Shown here in pieces: positions 19,069 through 27,947 of a stretch of DNA of 43,209 nt (the stretch's first letter is position 1; every line of letters starts with the position of its first letter). A program made the position numbers and the translations under genes. The notes under the pieces are model-generated. The model was not told the origin of the DNA and ran no database searches. It saw nothing but the letters and a program-made list of their open reading frames with translations. The DNA comes from an uncultured Woeseiaceae bacterium (GTDB lineage: Bacteria > Pseudomonadota > Gammaproteobacteria > Steroidobacterales > Woeseiaceae): assembly GCA_905182415.1 (NCBI GenBank), contig CAJJBK010000057.1, forward strand, positions 1-43,209. Direction: 5' to 3'.

Positions 19069-20823
19069 ATGGATAGTTCATCAAATAATGAAGTCTTAGA
19101 AACTTATAAAAGATTATGGGGTTATGTCACGCCTTATCGATTTATTGGTTGTATAGCAATAATAGCAATGGCTTCTACTGCTTTTGTAGAAATGATGATG
19201 GTGGCTTTGATTGAACCTTTATTGGACGAAGCACTAGTTGCTAAAAATCTAGAAGCTTCAAAGTGGTTGCCTTTTGCCTTTGTTGTTATTTTTATTGCAC
19301 GTGGTATCGCTGGCTTTGGCACTGAAGCGTCCTTGGGTTGGATAGGGCGAGGTGTTATTAGCTCACTTAGAAGGGAGGTTTTTGCGAAATTTCTTTATTT
19401 ACCGACTCGCTATTTTGAGAATCATGCAATGGGCTCATTGCTTTCTAAAATGACTTATAATGTTGAAATGGTAGCGGAGTCCGTTACAAGTGTGGTAACG
19501 ATTCTTGTTAGAGATGTACTAACAGTCATTGCGGCTATAGGTCTAATGGTATATCAGAGTTCACAGCTTTTTATGACGGTTGCAGTTGTATTACCTCTAA
19601 TTGCTCTAATAGTTAGATTTCTAGGATCGGTTTTTCGCCGATACAGTCAACGTATTCAAGATTCTATTGGTGAGGTAACACAAGTTACTGAAGAAGCATT
19701 GACGGGACATAAAATTATTAAAATTTTTGGCGGGCAAAACTATGAAATGGATCGATTAGTAGTTATTGACGAGAGAAATCGTAAGCAAAATTTAAAGCTT
19801 ATTCGCTCTCGTTCATTGGGTGTCGGCTTAACACAGATCGTATTTGGTTTTGGGTTGGCTGGTGTTATATATTTTGCTGGAATTGAATCTATTAATGGCA
19901 ATTTAAGCCCTGGAAGTTTTATGTCATTTTTTGGTGCAATGATGCTGATGTTGCAACCGATCAGAAGAATAACCAATGTTAACTCCATTTTACAAAGAGG
20001 AATCGCCGCAAGTTCTAGTTTGTTCGAGATAATAGATGAGCCAAATGAAAGGGAGCTTGGAACTAAATCAGCTAAATTATCTAATGGTAAAATTGAGTTT
20101 AAAAACGTCAGCTTTTCCTATGACGAAACCGATAAGAAAAAAATCATCAGTGACGTCTCATTTAGTGTAGAAAAAGGACAATCCATAGCCATCGTTGGTC
20201 ATTCAGGTAGTGGTAAATCTTCGTTGGTCAATCTTCTACCAAGATTTTATGATTATCAGTCCGGAGAAATTTTTCTTGATCACCTATTGATTCAGGATTA
20301 TAGCATTGAGAATCTCCGTAAAAAAATAAGTTTAGTGAGTCAAGATGTTGTCTTATTTAATGATTCAATATTGAATAATTTGGCATATGGTGAATTAAGA
20401 AATCGCTCATCAGCTGAATTATTATCAGCAGCTGAGAGTGCTAGAATTACTGAATTTGCTGATAATTTTTCTGATGGAATGGATACCATGATTGGGGATA
20501 AAGGAGTATTGCTTTCAGGTGGACAGAGGCAAAGGATCGCCATTGGAAGAGCAATTCTAAAAGATGCACCCATTTTGATTCTCGATGAAGCCACTTCTTC
20601 CTTGGATACAAAATCAGAATTTCAAATTCAACAAGCACTTAAGGGGTTAATGACGAATCGAACAACATTAGTAGTCGCTCATCGCTTATCTACTATCGAA
20701 AATGCAGATCAAATAGTAGTTTTAGAGAAGGGGCGTGTAGTAGAGAAGGGCAGCCATGAAGTCTTAATGGGTAATGAAAGCTATTACGCGGACCTACATC
20801 GGCTTCAGTTTAAAAAGGATTAG
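19069..20823 (+). CDS. msbA: lipid A export ATP-binding/permease protein MsbA
   Basis: This homodimeric ABC exporter flips core-lipid A across the inner membrane. The N-terminal half holds six membrane helices (residues about 20-310). The ATPase has Walker A GHSGSGKS (377-384), the signature LSGGQRQRIAIGRA, Walker B ILILDEATSSLD and the switch histidine of AHRLST. At 584 residues it has the normal length. It is followed directly by lpxK and kdsB, giving an LPS operon. The end of the gene also carries the ribosome site of lpxK (AAGGA, 20815-20819). Confidence 0.97.
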   Translation: MDSSSNNEVLETYKRLWGYVTPYRFIGCIAIIAMASTAFVEMMMVALIEPLLDEALVAKNLEASKWLPFAFVVIFIARGIAGFGTEASLGWIGRGVISSLRREVFAKFLYLPTRYFENHAMGSLLSKMTYNVEMVAESVTSVVTILVRDVLTVIAAIGLMVYQSSQLFMTVAVVLPLIALIVRFLGSVFRRYSQRIQDSIGEVTQVTEEALTGHKIIKIFGGQNYEMDRLVVIDERNRKQNLKLIRSRSLGVGLTQIVFGFGLAGVIYFAGIESINGNLSPGSFMSFFGAMMLMLQPIRRITNVNSILQRGIAASSSLFEIIDEPNERELGTKSAKLSNGKIEFKNVSFSYDETDKKKIISDVSFSVEKGQSIAIVGHSGSGKSSLVNLLPRFYDYQSGEIFLDHLLIQDYSIENLRKKISLVSQDVVLFNDSILNNLAYGELRNRSSAELLSAAESARITEFADNFSDGMDTMIGDKGVLLSGGQRQRIAIGRAILKDAPILILDEATSSLDTKSEFQIQQALKGLMTNRTTLVVAHRLSTIENADQIVVLEKGRVVEKGSHEVLMGNESYYADLHRLQFKKD

Positions 20824-20826
20824 CTT

Positions 20827-21873
20827 TTGTCTGATAAAGTTTTTGGTTGCCTAGAGCAGCTCCTGTTAAAAATTTGGTACAGGGAAAGCCATTGGTATAT
20901 TATTTTTCTTCCATTCAGTTGGTTGTTTTTCGCCCTTATCTTAATTAGAAAACACCTATTTAAAAAGTTATCAAAAAGCCTCTATCAACCTCCTTGTCCG
21001 GTTATTATTGTAGGTAATATAACTGTCGGAGGTACTGGAAAGACACCCTTTATTATCTGGCTTGCAAATTATTTAACAGCAAAAAATTTAAAAGTGGCGA
21101 TCTTAATCAGAGGTTATGGCGGTACAATCAAAGATATGCCCATTGAGGTTTCGAGAAATTCTGATGTAGATATTGTTGGCGATGAATCAATAATGATTGC
21201 CACTAAGACGAATTGTGTTGTTATGGTGCATCCAGATAGAAATTTATCGTGTAAATTTCTATCAAAAAGAAAGATTGATTTGATTATTTGCGATGATGGG
21301 TTGCAATTTTATAAGTTAAAACGTGACTATGAAATCGCGATTATTGATCAGAAGAGATTGTTTGGTAATGGTCAATTATTACCCGCAGGCCCACTTAGGG
21401 AACCAATCTCAAGGCTGAAAAATGTTAACCTTGAGTTATCTCAAATTAGTATTCCGTCAGATAAGGGTAATCATGAGAGTACTTATACTAATATTAATAC
21501 ATTTTATTTAATGGGTGATATGGCGGTTAACATTGAAACAGGTGAGAGGAGGCTACTCTCTGAATTTATGAATAATAAAATTCATGCTGTGGCTGGAATT
21601 GGCAATCCTGCAAGTTTTTTTAGTTTATTGGAAAGAAAGAATCTTATAATAGAAAAGCATTACTTTAGAGATCATCAAAAATATTCATTAAATGAATTAT
21701 CCTTTAATGATGATCTTGATATTCTTATGACTGAGAAAGACGCTGTTAAATGCAAAAAACTTAAAAATGATCGATTATGGTATGTTCCGGTTGATTTGAT
21801 GTTTGATGGAAATTATCAAACATGGTTAATTGATATAGAAAATCTCGTAAAAAAAAGAGAGACAGATGATTGA
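20827..21873 (+). CDS. lpxK: tetraacyldisaccharide 4'-kinase
   Basis: LpxK phosphorylates the 4' position of the lipid A disaccharide at the inner-membrane surface. An N-terminal membrane-associating segment (about 23-42) precedes the P-loop VGNITVGGTGKT (62-73), followed by IRGYGG and CDDGLQFYKLKRDYEIAIID. The start is TTG 20827, supported by AAGGA with a 7-base gap inside the end of msbA; stops block any upstream ATG. At 348 residues it is slightly longer than E. coli LpxK. Its end overlaps kdsB by 8 bp (ATGATTGA), which indicates coupling. Confidence 0.96.
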   Translation: MSDKVFGCLEQLLLKIWYRESHWYIIFLPFSWLFFALILIRKHLFKKLSKSLYQPPCPVIIVGNITVGGTGKTPFIIWLANYLTAKNLKVAILIRGYGGTIKDMPIEVSRNSDVDIVGDESIMIATKTNCVVMVHPDRNLSCKFLSKRKIDLIICDDGLQFYKLKRDYEIAIIDQKRLFGNGQLLPAGPLREPISRLKNVNLELSQISIPSDKGNHESTYTNINTFYLMGDMAVNIETGERRLLSEFMNNKIHAVAGIGNPASFFSLLERKNLIIEKHYFRDHQKYSLNELSFNDDLDILMTEKDAVKCKKLKNDRLWYVPVDLMFDGNYQTWLIDIENLVKKRETDD

Positions 21874-22609
21874 TTTTAATATAGTTATACCATCTAGATA
21901 TGCCTCAACTCGCTTACCTGGTAAGCCATTAATAGATATCTTGGGTAAAACTATGCTAGAACGCGTTTGGATTAACGCAAAAAAAAGTCAGGCCAAAGAA
22001 GTTATAATCGCCACTGATGACGAAAGAATTGCATCTAAAGCAAATCAATTTGGTGCCTCTGTTTGCATGACGAGTAATGGGCATCAATCCGGCAGTGAGC
22101 GGATTACAGAGGTGATTAATCGATTAAAATGGAAAGATGAGCAAATTGTTCTCAATGTTCAAGGTGACGAGCCATTGATGCCCCATACTGCAATGAATGA
22201 ATGCGCTTTATTACTTAATGATGATTTAATAGATATTGGAACTCTTGGCTCACCATTTTTAAGTAAAGAAGATTGGCTTGATCCTAATATGGTTAAGGTT
22301 TTAGTGGACTATAATGAATGTGCACTTTATTTCAGTCGATCATCGATTCCTTACCCCAGGGAGCGTGAAGCTGACATCATTAAGAATAATATTGTGCTCC
22401 ATCATCATGGTATTTATGCATACAAATGTAAATCACTCAGAGCATTAGCTGTATTGGAAGATTCTCAGATTCAGATTATTGAGGGGTTAGAGCAATTAAA
22501 AGCCATTTATCACGGGTTAAAGATTAAGGTCGGCGTTACCAGTGATCGACCTGGGGTAAGTGTCGATGTTCCTGATGATGTTGATTTAGTGATTAAAGCA
22601 TTAAGATGA
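21866..22609 (+). CDS. kdsB: 3-deoxy-manno-octulosonate cytidylyltransferase
   Basis: KdsB activates Kdo with CTP to CMP-Kdo for LPS inner-core synthesis. The nucleotide-binding N-terminus IPSRYASTRLPGKPL (9-23) and the blocks VIIATDDERI, SGSERITEV, VLNVQGDEPL and YFSRSSIPYPR are diagnostic. The C-terminus GVSVDVPDDVDLVIKAL matches the family. The 247-residue length is normal. It overlaps lpxK and closes the msbA-lpxK-kdsB operon. Confidence 0.97.
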   Translation: MIDFNIVIPSRYASTRLPGKPLIDILGKTMLERVWINAKKSQAKEVIIATDDERIASKANQFGASVCMTSNGHQSGSERITEVINRLKWKDEQIVLNVQGDEPLMPHTAMNECALLLNDDLIDIGTLGSPFLSKEDWLDPNMVKVLVDYNECALYFSRSSIPYPREREADIIKNNIVLHHHGIYAYKCKSLRALAVLEDSQIQIIEGLEQLKAIYHGLKIKVGVTSDRPGVSVDVPDDVDLVIKALR

Positions 22610-22612
22610 ATA

Positions 22613-23629
22613 TCAGAAACTTCCTTTTAGGCACCTGGAAAAGAATGGAAAATCATCTGTAACCATGTAGTGATAAATACCATCAGGAAATTCTGGTGTC
22701 ACGCCAATTCGACCATTGCATTGATCTAAATCACCGTAATCAACAACATATTCAAAGTCTTGGGTAAAAGCACCCAATGGAATCACAGCACCAGTTCTTA
22801 AATTAGTGCTAGGACGACCGTTATCAGCAATCGTTTTAAGTTTCCAGCCAGTCTTCATAGTCTTAATCACGCTACTAGAATCATTTGCATCAGTGTAACC
22901 ATATCTAGCGTAGACCGGAAAACCATCCGCAGCCCAGCCAACGAGCGTCATTGTCTTACCTTTTCCCAATTTATCAAGGTAAAGTTCAGGAACACCATGA
23001 TAATGATATTCACCCGATGGTTGGACATGGGCGTGATTCATATCATCGCCAAAATCAAAAGTACTATGTCCAAGTGCCTCGATACTCCATGAGCCAAGTG
23101 ATGGTGGTCCTAAACTGCACGATCCGGAACTTGAGCAGGTACCAGCGGTTCCTGGGTCAAATTTAACACTATTTAAAGCATAAGCTATGACTCTAACGGG
23201 GCCAACAACTGCAGCGCCTGAGGAGGATATAGTAACTGGATTATTGGTGAAGGTTTTATTGATAGTTTGAACACTAATTGTGTTCGGGTTATTTGAATTA
23301 GGAAAAGTGCCAACCTCATGATTGGGGATACCGTTCCCTGTAAGCATTCTATTTTGTGTATTACATGACCAATTGTAACTACTATTTGCATTTATGGATT
23401 CATCATCATTGAAAGTGAGCTCACTTAAATCACACAAAATATTACCAGTTGAATAAGTTACTTCTGACGAATTATTGGTGGTTGAAGTCGAAATTGAGTT
23501 CGATGATTGGTTTATTGCAGAGTCTGAATTAGCATTAGAATCGGCGGATCCTCCGCCACAAGCATTTAGGGATATAAAGTGTATTGTTAAGATTATAAGA
23601 GTTAAGGATTTTTTGTAATTATATTTCAT
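22613..23629 (-). CDS. YHYH-domain lipoprotein
   Basis: This is a 338-residue secreted protein with lipobox SLNAC after a hydrophobic core, then a Ser/Asn/Thr-rich linker of about 50 residues. The YHYH domain follows, with HAHVQPSGEYHYHGVPELYL as its defining motif and GWAADGFPVYARYGY downstream. The closing DGIYHYMVTDDFPFFSRCLKG also fits YHYH proteins, which are widespread in marine bacteria and of unknown function. I chose ATG 23629, because the longer frame from 23683 adds 18 residues ahead of the signal peptide. It sits between kdsB and the phosphatase gene but on the opposite strand. Its His and Asp content suggests metal binding, which is inference. Confidence 0.83.
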   Translation of the reverse strand: MKYNYKKSLTLIILTIHFISLNACGGGSADSNANSDSAINQSSNSISTSTTNNSSEVTYSTGNILCDLSELTFNDDESINANSSYNWSCNTQNRMLTGNGIPNHEVGTFPNSNNPNTISVQTINKTFTNNPVTISSSGAAVVGPVRVIAYALNSVKFDPGTAGTCSSSGSCSLGPPSLGSWSIEALGHSTFDFGDDMNHAHVQPSGEYHYHGVPELYLDKLGKGKTMTLVGWAADGFPVYARYGYTDANDSSSVIKTMKTGWKLKTIADNGRPSTNLRTGAVIPLGAFTQDFEYVVDYGDLDQCNGRIGVTPEFPDGIYHYMVTDDFPFFSRCLKGSF

Positions 23630-23764
23630 AAAATTATTTTTTCGAGTATAAGTATAATTACAACTTAATTTACTAAGCGGCATAGCGGATATATGTCAAG
23701 CATTGTAAGTATTTGCTGGGAATATTGAGAACTATTTAAAGAATAAATTATATATTAAATTATT

Positions 23765-24235
23765 ATGAAAAAAGTAAATATTTTATTTGTTTGTCTGGGG
23801 AATATTTGTCGCTCTCCTATGGCGGAGGGGGTTTTGAATAGTTTAATCAAAGAGGTGAAGCACGATAATTATATTGAAGTAGATTCAGCAGCAACTCATA
23901 ATTATCATAGCAATGCACCTCCCGATAAGAGAGCATGTTTTGTAGCAAGCTCTCATGGTATCGATATCACAAAACAACGCTCGCGACAGATAACGGATGA
24001 TGACTTTGCTAAGTTTGATTTAATATTTTCAATGGATGAAAGTATCCATAAAAACCTACTAAGAAGATCAAAGAGAAGCGATTATAAAATTAAGCAGTTA
24101 GCCGACTATATAAAAGAGCTCGATTACTCCTCTATTCCTGATCCGTATTATGGCGATCTAAATGATTTTGAAAATACCTTCTCGCTAATCAAAGAGGCAA
24201 TGAATATCTTGTTGATTGATTTGATCAACAAGTAA
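23765..24235 (+). CDS. low-molecular-weight protein tyrosine phosphatase
   Basis: The active-site loop LFVCLGNICRSP carries the catalytic cysteine C10 and arginine R16 (CX5R). The general-acid aspartate is in IPDPYYGD near the C-terminus. At 156 residues it has the family length. Such phosphatases act on tyrosine kinases of exopolysaccharide export or on arginine-phosphate, but no partner kinase is visible here. A low-molecular-weight phosphatase next to kdsB is, to my recollection, common in gammaproteobacteria. It converges on rne. Confidence 0.93.
   Translation: MKKVNILFVCLGNICRSPMAEGVLNSLIKEVKHDNYIEVDSAATHNYHSNAPPDKRACFVASSHGIDITKQRSRQITDDDFAKFDLIFSMDESIHKNLLRRSKRSDYKIKQLADYIKELDYSSIPDPYYGDLNDFENTFSLIKEAMNILLIDLINK
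24208..24232. terminator. possible bidirectional hairpin between phosphatase gene and rne
   Basis: A perfect 9-bp inverted repeat, CTTGTTGAT at 24208-24216 and ATCAACAAG at 24224-24232, encloses a 7-base loop. It covers the last codons of the phosphatase gene and lies just past the rne stop. No clean T-run follows on either strand, so a terminator role is uncertain. Confidence 0.35.
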
Positions 24236-24246
24236 TAATTTAATAG

Positions 24247-26574
24247 CTATTTTTCACTTTCATTGTTTTCTATTGGCCAAGGCATCAGATTGCTCACCGG
24301 CTTTTCTCTCTTTTTCTCAGGTTTGCTCTTAGCTTTTACTTCTGAATCTTTTGCGCTCACCGGCTTTTCGCTCTTTTTCTCAGGTTTGCTCTTAGCTTTT
24401 ACTTCTGAGTTTATTGCTTGGGTTTCATTTTTAACTGCTTTCTTTTTAGCGACTTTCTTTTTAGAGGTTTTTTCAATACCAACTTCTTTTGAACTTGTAA
24501 TTTTTTCGGGTATTTTTGACTCGATTGATGCCTTATCTTTTATTGTATTCTCTTTAACCTTAGTTTCATTTCTATTCGAAGTCTCATTAATGACTTTACT
24601 TAATTCTTTATTGATCGGCGGCGATGTATTCTCATTATTTATTGGCCCATTATCTAAAGTGGCTGACTTAAGGTTTTCATCTTGATTGCTTTGAATAGGT
24701 TTAGATTCTTGGGCAATATCTTTTTTATAACGATCGTTTCTATTTCTATTTCTATTTCTATTGTTATTTTTATTACGTTGATTGTTATTGGTATTCTGAT
24801 TTGACTTGTTGTTTGCGTTGTAATTCTTGTTTCGAGGTCTTTTGTTGTATGGTTTTTTGTAAGTCGATTGTTTCTTTGACGGCTCAGCTTTCTTACTTGG
24901 TTCAAAAAGATTTTTCAAGAGGCCCCAGAGGTTCTGAGTAGTCTCAGTTTTCTTTATACCTGGTGGCTTTGGTGTTGGAGTCGCTGTACCAACTGCTGGT
25001 AGCTCGGATGGTTTTTTATTTTGAATTACTTGCGGTATAAGCTGCTCTTCAGATGAGGCGATCATTGAGAAGCTATTGCCTGAATTTTCTGGTAATTCTA
25101 CTTGATCGGTTCTGACTCTTTTTATATCGAAATGAGGAGTTTCAAGTAATGGATTTGCTACCAAGATGACGCTCGTATCATGACTTGATTCAAGATTCTG
25201 AACCCATTCTCTTTTTTCATTTAAAAGGTAAGTTGCAACTTCTATGGGGAGCTGTGCAATAATTTTTGCCGTCATGTCTTTTCGTGCTTCTTCACCAATT
25301 ATCCTTAAGATTGTTAATGCCAGTGATTCAACACTCCGGATACTGCCAATACCTGTACAGCGAGGGCATATCAATACATTTGATTCGCCCAGCGCTGGAC
25401 GTAGGCGCTGCCGTGACATTTCAAGTAAGCCAAAACGACTGATTTTCCCAATCTGGATACGCGCACGATCTTCAACAGCCGCTTTACGCATGCGTTCTTC
25501 TACTGCACGTTGATTTTTTTGTGCATGCATGTCAATAAAATCAATGACAATAAGACCAGCTAAATCTCGTAATCTTAATTGCCTGCCTAGTTCATCAGCT
25601 GCTTCTAGATTAGTTGCTAACGCCGTTGCTTCAATGTCACTGCCTTTTGTTGCTCGTGCTGAATTTATATCTATCGAAACCAAAGCTTCTGTATGATCTA
25701 TGACCATACTACCTCCTGATGGGAGATTTACAGAATGTGTGTATGCAGATTCAATTTGGCTTTCAATTTGAAATTTGGTGAATAGAGGAATATCTTCGTT
25801 GAAATATTTAAGTTTTTTTAAGTTATGCGGCATAACCTGCTCTACAAATTCTTTTGCTTCATCGTAAGCGACTTTACCATCGATTAAAATTTCACCTATA
25901 TCATTGGTTAGGTAGTCTCTGAGAGATCTTAGTACGGCATTACTTTCCTTGTAGACTAAGAAAGGCGAGGGTCTTTTAACGATAACTGTCTTGATGGCTT
26001 CCCAAATAGCCAATAAATTATTTAAATCCCATTCAAGCTCGTCAGCGGTCCTATCTATACCGGCAGTTCTCACGATAACGCTCATATTGGTTGGGATATT
26101 TATTTCTCTGAGAGAGTTTCGAGCTAGATCACGATCTTCACCAACGATTCTTCTGGATATACCTCCAGATCTTGCTTTATTGGGTTTTAGTACGATAAAG
26201 CGCCCAGCCAGACTAACGAAAGTGGTTAATGCTGCGCCTTTTTTACCTCGTTCTTCCTTGTCAATCTGGATAACTATTTCTTGCCCTTCTTTGAGGACTT
26301 CTTTTATATTAACGCGGGATCCAGGTTCAATATCTTTAATAAAATATTCACTGGAAATTTCCTTTAGTGGCAAGAAGCCATGACGTTCAGCGCCATAATT
26401 TACAAAAGCAGCTTCAAGACTGGGTTCAATCCGAGTTATTTTTCCTTTATAGATGTTTGCTTTTTTTCTTTCATTTGATGAAAGTTCTATATTGAGATCA
26501 TATAGATTCTGACCATCTACCATAGCCATTCGCAACTCTTCTTCCTGAGTTGCATTGATTAACATTCTTTTCAT
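24247..26574 (-). CDS. rne: ribonuclease E
   Basis: This endoribonuclease scaffolds the RNA degradosome and matures rRNA and tRNA. The N-terminal catalytic half has an S1 domain (about 38-120), the DNase I-like active-site aspartates D302 (VSIDINSARATKG) and D345 (LIVIDFIDMH), and the Zn-link C403/C406 (CPRC). The C-terminal half is disordered: a short amphipathic segment NLWGLLKNLFEP (548-559) that may anchor to membrane, an Asn/Arg-rich RNA-binding tract (about 580-617), and a duplicated Lys/Glu/Pro segment (724-741 and 745-762). At 775 residues it is shorter than E. coli RNase E (1061). The start MKRMLINATQ matches the family. A long leader lies upstream. Confidence 0.97.
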   Translation of the reverse strand: MKRMLINATQEEELRMAMVDGQNLYDLNIELSSNERKKANIYKGKITRIEPSLEAAFVNYGAERHGFLPLKEISSEYFIKDIEPGSRVNIKEVLKEGQEIVIQIDKEERGKKGAALTTFVSLAGRFIVLKPNKARSGGISRRIVGEDRDLARNSLREINIPTNMSVIVRTAGIDRTADELEWDLNNLLAIWEAIKTVIVKRPSPFLVYKESNAVLRSLRDYLTNDIGEILIDGKVAYDEAKEFVEQVMPHNLKKLKYFNEDIPLFTKFQIESQIESAYTHSVNLPSGGSMVIDHTEALVSIDINSARATKGSDIEATALATNLEAADELGRQLRLRDLAGLIVIDFIDMHAQKNQRAVEERMRKAAVEDRARIQIGKISRFGLLEMSRQRLRPALGESNVLICPRCTGIGSIRSVESLALTILRIIGEEARKDMTAKIIAQLPIEVATYLLNEKREWVQNLESSHDTSVILVANPLLETPHFDIKRVRTDQVELPENSGNSFSMIASSEEQLIPQVIQNKKPSELPAVGTATPTPKPPGIKKTETTQNLWGLLKNLFEPSKKAEPSKKQSTYKKPYNKRPRNKNYNANNKSNQNTNNNQRNKNNNRNRNRNRNDRYKKDIAQESKPIQSNQDENLKSATLDNGPINNENTSPPINKELSKVINETSNRNETKVKENTIKDKASIESKIPEKITSSKEVGIEKTSKKKVAKKKAVKNETQAINSEVKAKSKPEKKSEKPVSAKDSEVKAKSKPEKKREKPVSNLMPWPIENNESEK
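24292..24408. repeat. tandem direct repeat inside rne
   Basis: Two 54-bp copies (24292-24345 and 24355-24408) differ at a single base and have a 63-bp period, so the reading frame is kept. They encode the repeated EVKAKSKPEKK(S/R)EKPVS segments near the RNase E C-terminus. Confidence 0.9.
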
Positions 26575-26638
26575 ATTGCCCTACTTATATTGATTAAGGG
26601 CAGCAGAGTACTTTGGTTATGATGCTCGAGGTAAGCTC

Positions 26639-26698
26639 ACAGTAATACTTGTAGTTTGGTTTATTAGTTGTTTAATAAAATTTGCTTAAGATTACTGT
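26639..26698 (-). promoter_or_regulatory. stem-loop in the rne leader
   Basis: ACAGTAAT (26639-26646) and ATTACTGT (26691-26698) pair perfectly over 8 bp. After a one-base bulge the stem continues with CTT (26648-26650) against AAG (26688-26690), leaving a large AT-rich loop. It ends about 65 bases before the rne start codon, in the position of the hairpins through which E. coli RNase E senses its own transcript. Confidence 0.4.
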
Positions 26699-26926
26699 AC
26701 TTGAAATATTTTGTTTATACTTGTTAGAAAATTATTTTATAACTTACAAAACTTACTTCGGCGCTAGTCAATTTACCTGCTGCCTTGATATCTGAACTCT
26801 AATTAATTATTTTTTATTTTTGAGTACAGACTAAATTAATTTAATTAGCTAATTATTAATTATTAGTTAATATTCGCTATCTATTTTACTACTTCGATGA
26901 TTCTTATCATCTTTTGTAATAAAAGA

Positions 26927-26935
26927 ATAATACCA
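26927..26935 (-). promoter_or_regulatory. candidate extended -10 element for rne
   Basis: Read on the minus strand, TGGTATTAT gives a TGN extension plus a -10 with one mismatch to TATAAT. The -35 region is poor, as is common for extended -10 promoters. Transcription would begin near 26920 and give a leader of roughly 345 nt. Confidence 0.35.
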
Positions 26936-26999
26936 TATCTAATATCTTTTTGTTTTTTTATATAAAATAATGATTCCTGTTAACTTACGTTGATTAAAA

Positions 27000-27938
27000 A
27001 TGACTGAAGAAGCCACAACAAAAAAAACCTCCGTAGAGAAAGTTATAGTAAGTGATGATGATATTGGTCAACGTATTGATAATTTTTTGATAAAGAGATT
27101 TAAAGATCTACCTAAATCCAGGATATATCGAATTATAAGACGGGGTGAGGTTCGAGTAAATAGCGGGCGAATCAAGTCTAGTTATAAAATCAAGGCTGGC
27201 GATGTACTAAGAATCCCTCCAGTTACAATCAGATCAAACGCTGGTAAACCTTCTAAGAGTTATGCTGAAAATATATTAACTTCGATTCTCTTTGAGGACA
27301 AAGATTTATTAGTTATAGATAAACCTACTGGAGTTGCTGTTCATGGCGGTAGTGGAATTAATTTTGGTGCAATTGAATTAATGCGAGCTGCTAGACCTGA
27401 TCTATACAATCTCTCCTTAGCTCACCGTATTGATCGAGAGACTTCTGGTTGCCTTGTAATGACAAAAAAGAGAAGTATGTTACGCTTTCTTCATGAAAAA
27501 TTTCGAACAGGTAAAATTGTAAAAAATTATCTGGCTTTAGTGAAAGGTAATTGGCAATTTGCCAGTAATATTATTGATGCACCATTACATGTTCAAAACC
27601 GTGAAAATGGTGAAAGACATGTCCGTGTTGATGATGCAGGTAAAGCGTCAAAAACAAAAGTTAAATTAATCAATCAATACAAAGGTTTTGCATTGATAAG
27701 GTGCCAGCCAGTAACAGGAAGAACGCACCAAATAAGAGTGCATTTGAATCACATTGGCTTCCCAATAATTGGAGATGATCGTTATGGGGTCAAAAGCCAA
27801 AATGCTTCAAAAAGTAAAAAAAGATCTAGAAAATTATATTTACATGCTCAATCACTGTCCTTTAGCGATGCTAATGATAATGAGCGGATTTTTGTAGCAC
27901 CAACACCATCTGAATTTGAGTTTTTTTCATTAAAGTAA
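27000..27938 (+). CDS. rluC: 23S rRNA pseudouridine synthase RluC
   Basis: This RsuA/RluA-type synthase modifies 23S rRNA uridines 955, 2504 and 2580 in E. coli. An N-terminal S4 RNA-binding domain (about 21-85, QRIDNFLIKRFKDLPKSRIYRIIRRGEVRVN) precedes the catalytic domain, with the nucleophile D145 in AHRIDRETSG. Conserved GRTHQIRVHL follows near residue 240. At 312 residues it has the usual length. Divergence from rne across a long leader mirrors E. coli, which favours RluC over RluD. It starts at ATG 27000 without a strong ribosome site and converges on maf. Confidence 0.95.
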   Translation: MTEEATTKKTSVEKVIVSDDDIGQRIDNFLIKRFKDLPKSRIYRIIRRGEVRVNSGRIKSSYKIKAGDVLRIPPVTIRSNAGKPSKSYAENILTSILFEDKDLLVIDKPTGVAVHGGSGINFGAIELMRAARPDLYNLSLAHRIDRETSGCLVMTKKRSMLRFLHEKFRTGKIVKNYLALVKGNWQFASNIIDAPLHVQNRENGERHVRVDDAGKASKTKVKLINQYKGFALIRCQPVTGRTHQIRVHLNHIGFPIIGDDRYGVKSQNASKSKKRSRKLYLHAQSLSFSDANDNERIFVAPTPSEFEFFSLK

Positions 27939-27947
27939 TTTATACGC

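Larger units (their letters stand above)
26575..26999. other. 425-bp divergent intergenic region, rne leader and rluC upstream region
   Basis: This strongly AT-rich region has no credible ORF. It holds a candidate extended -10 for rne, a long stem-loop near the rne start, a 14-bp palindrome (TAATTAGCTAATTA, 26842-26855), and a TATAAA at 26961-26966 that may belong to an rluC promoter. E. coli has an equally long rne leader used for RNase E autoregulation. The same role here is inference. Confidence 0.6.

Noticed and set aside
24263-24685. 140-residue open frame antisense to the rne C-terminal region
   Set aside because: It is the complement of the repetitive low-complexity RNase E tail; the Phe/Leu-rich protein and internal repeat simply mirror it, and there is no ribosome site.
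25991-26383. 130-residue open frame antisense to the rne catalytic region
   Set aside because: It overlaps highly conserved RNase E sequence and has no recognisable motif or upstream signals.
26842-26855. 14-bp palindrome TAATTAGCTAATTA in the rne/rluC gap
   Set aside because: In a region made almost only of A and T such palindromes are expected by chance, and it is not placed at a clear promoter.
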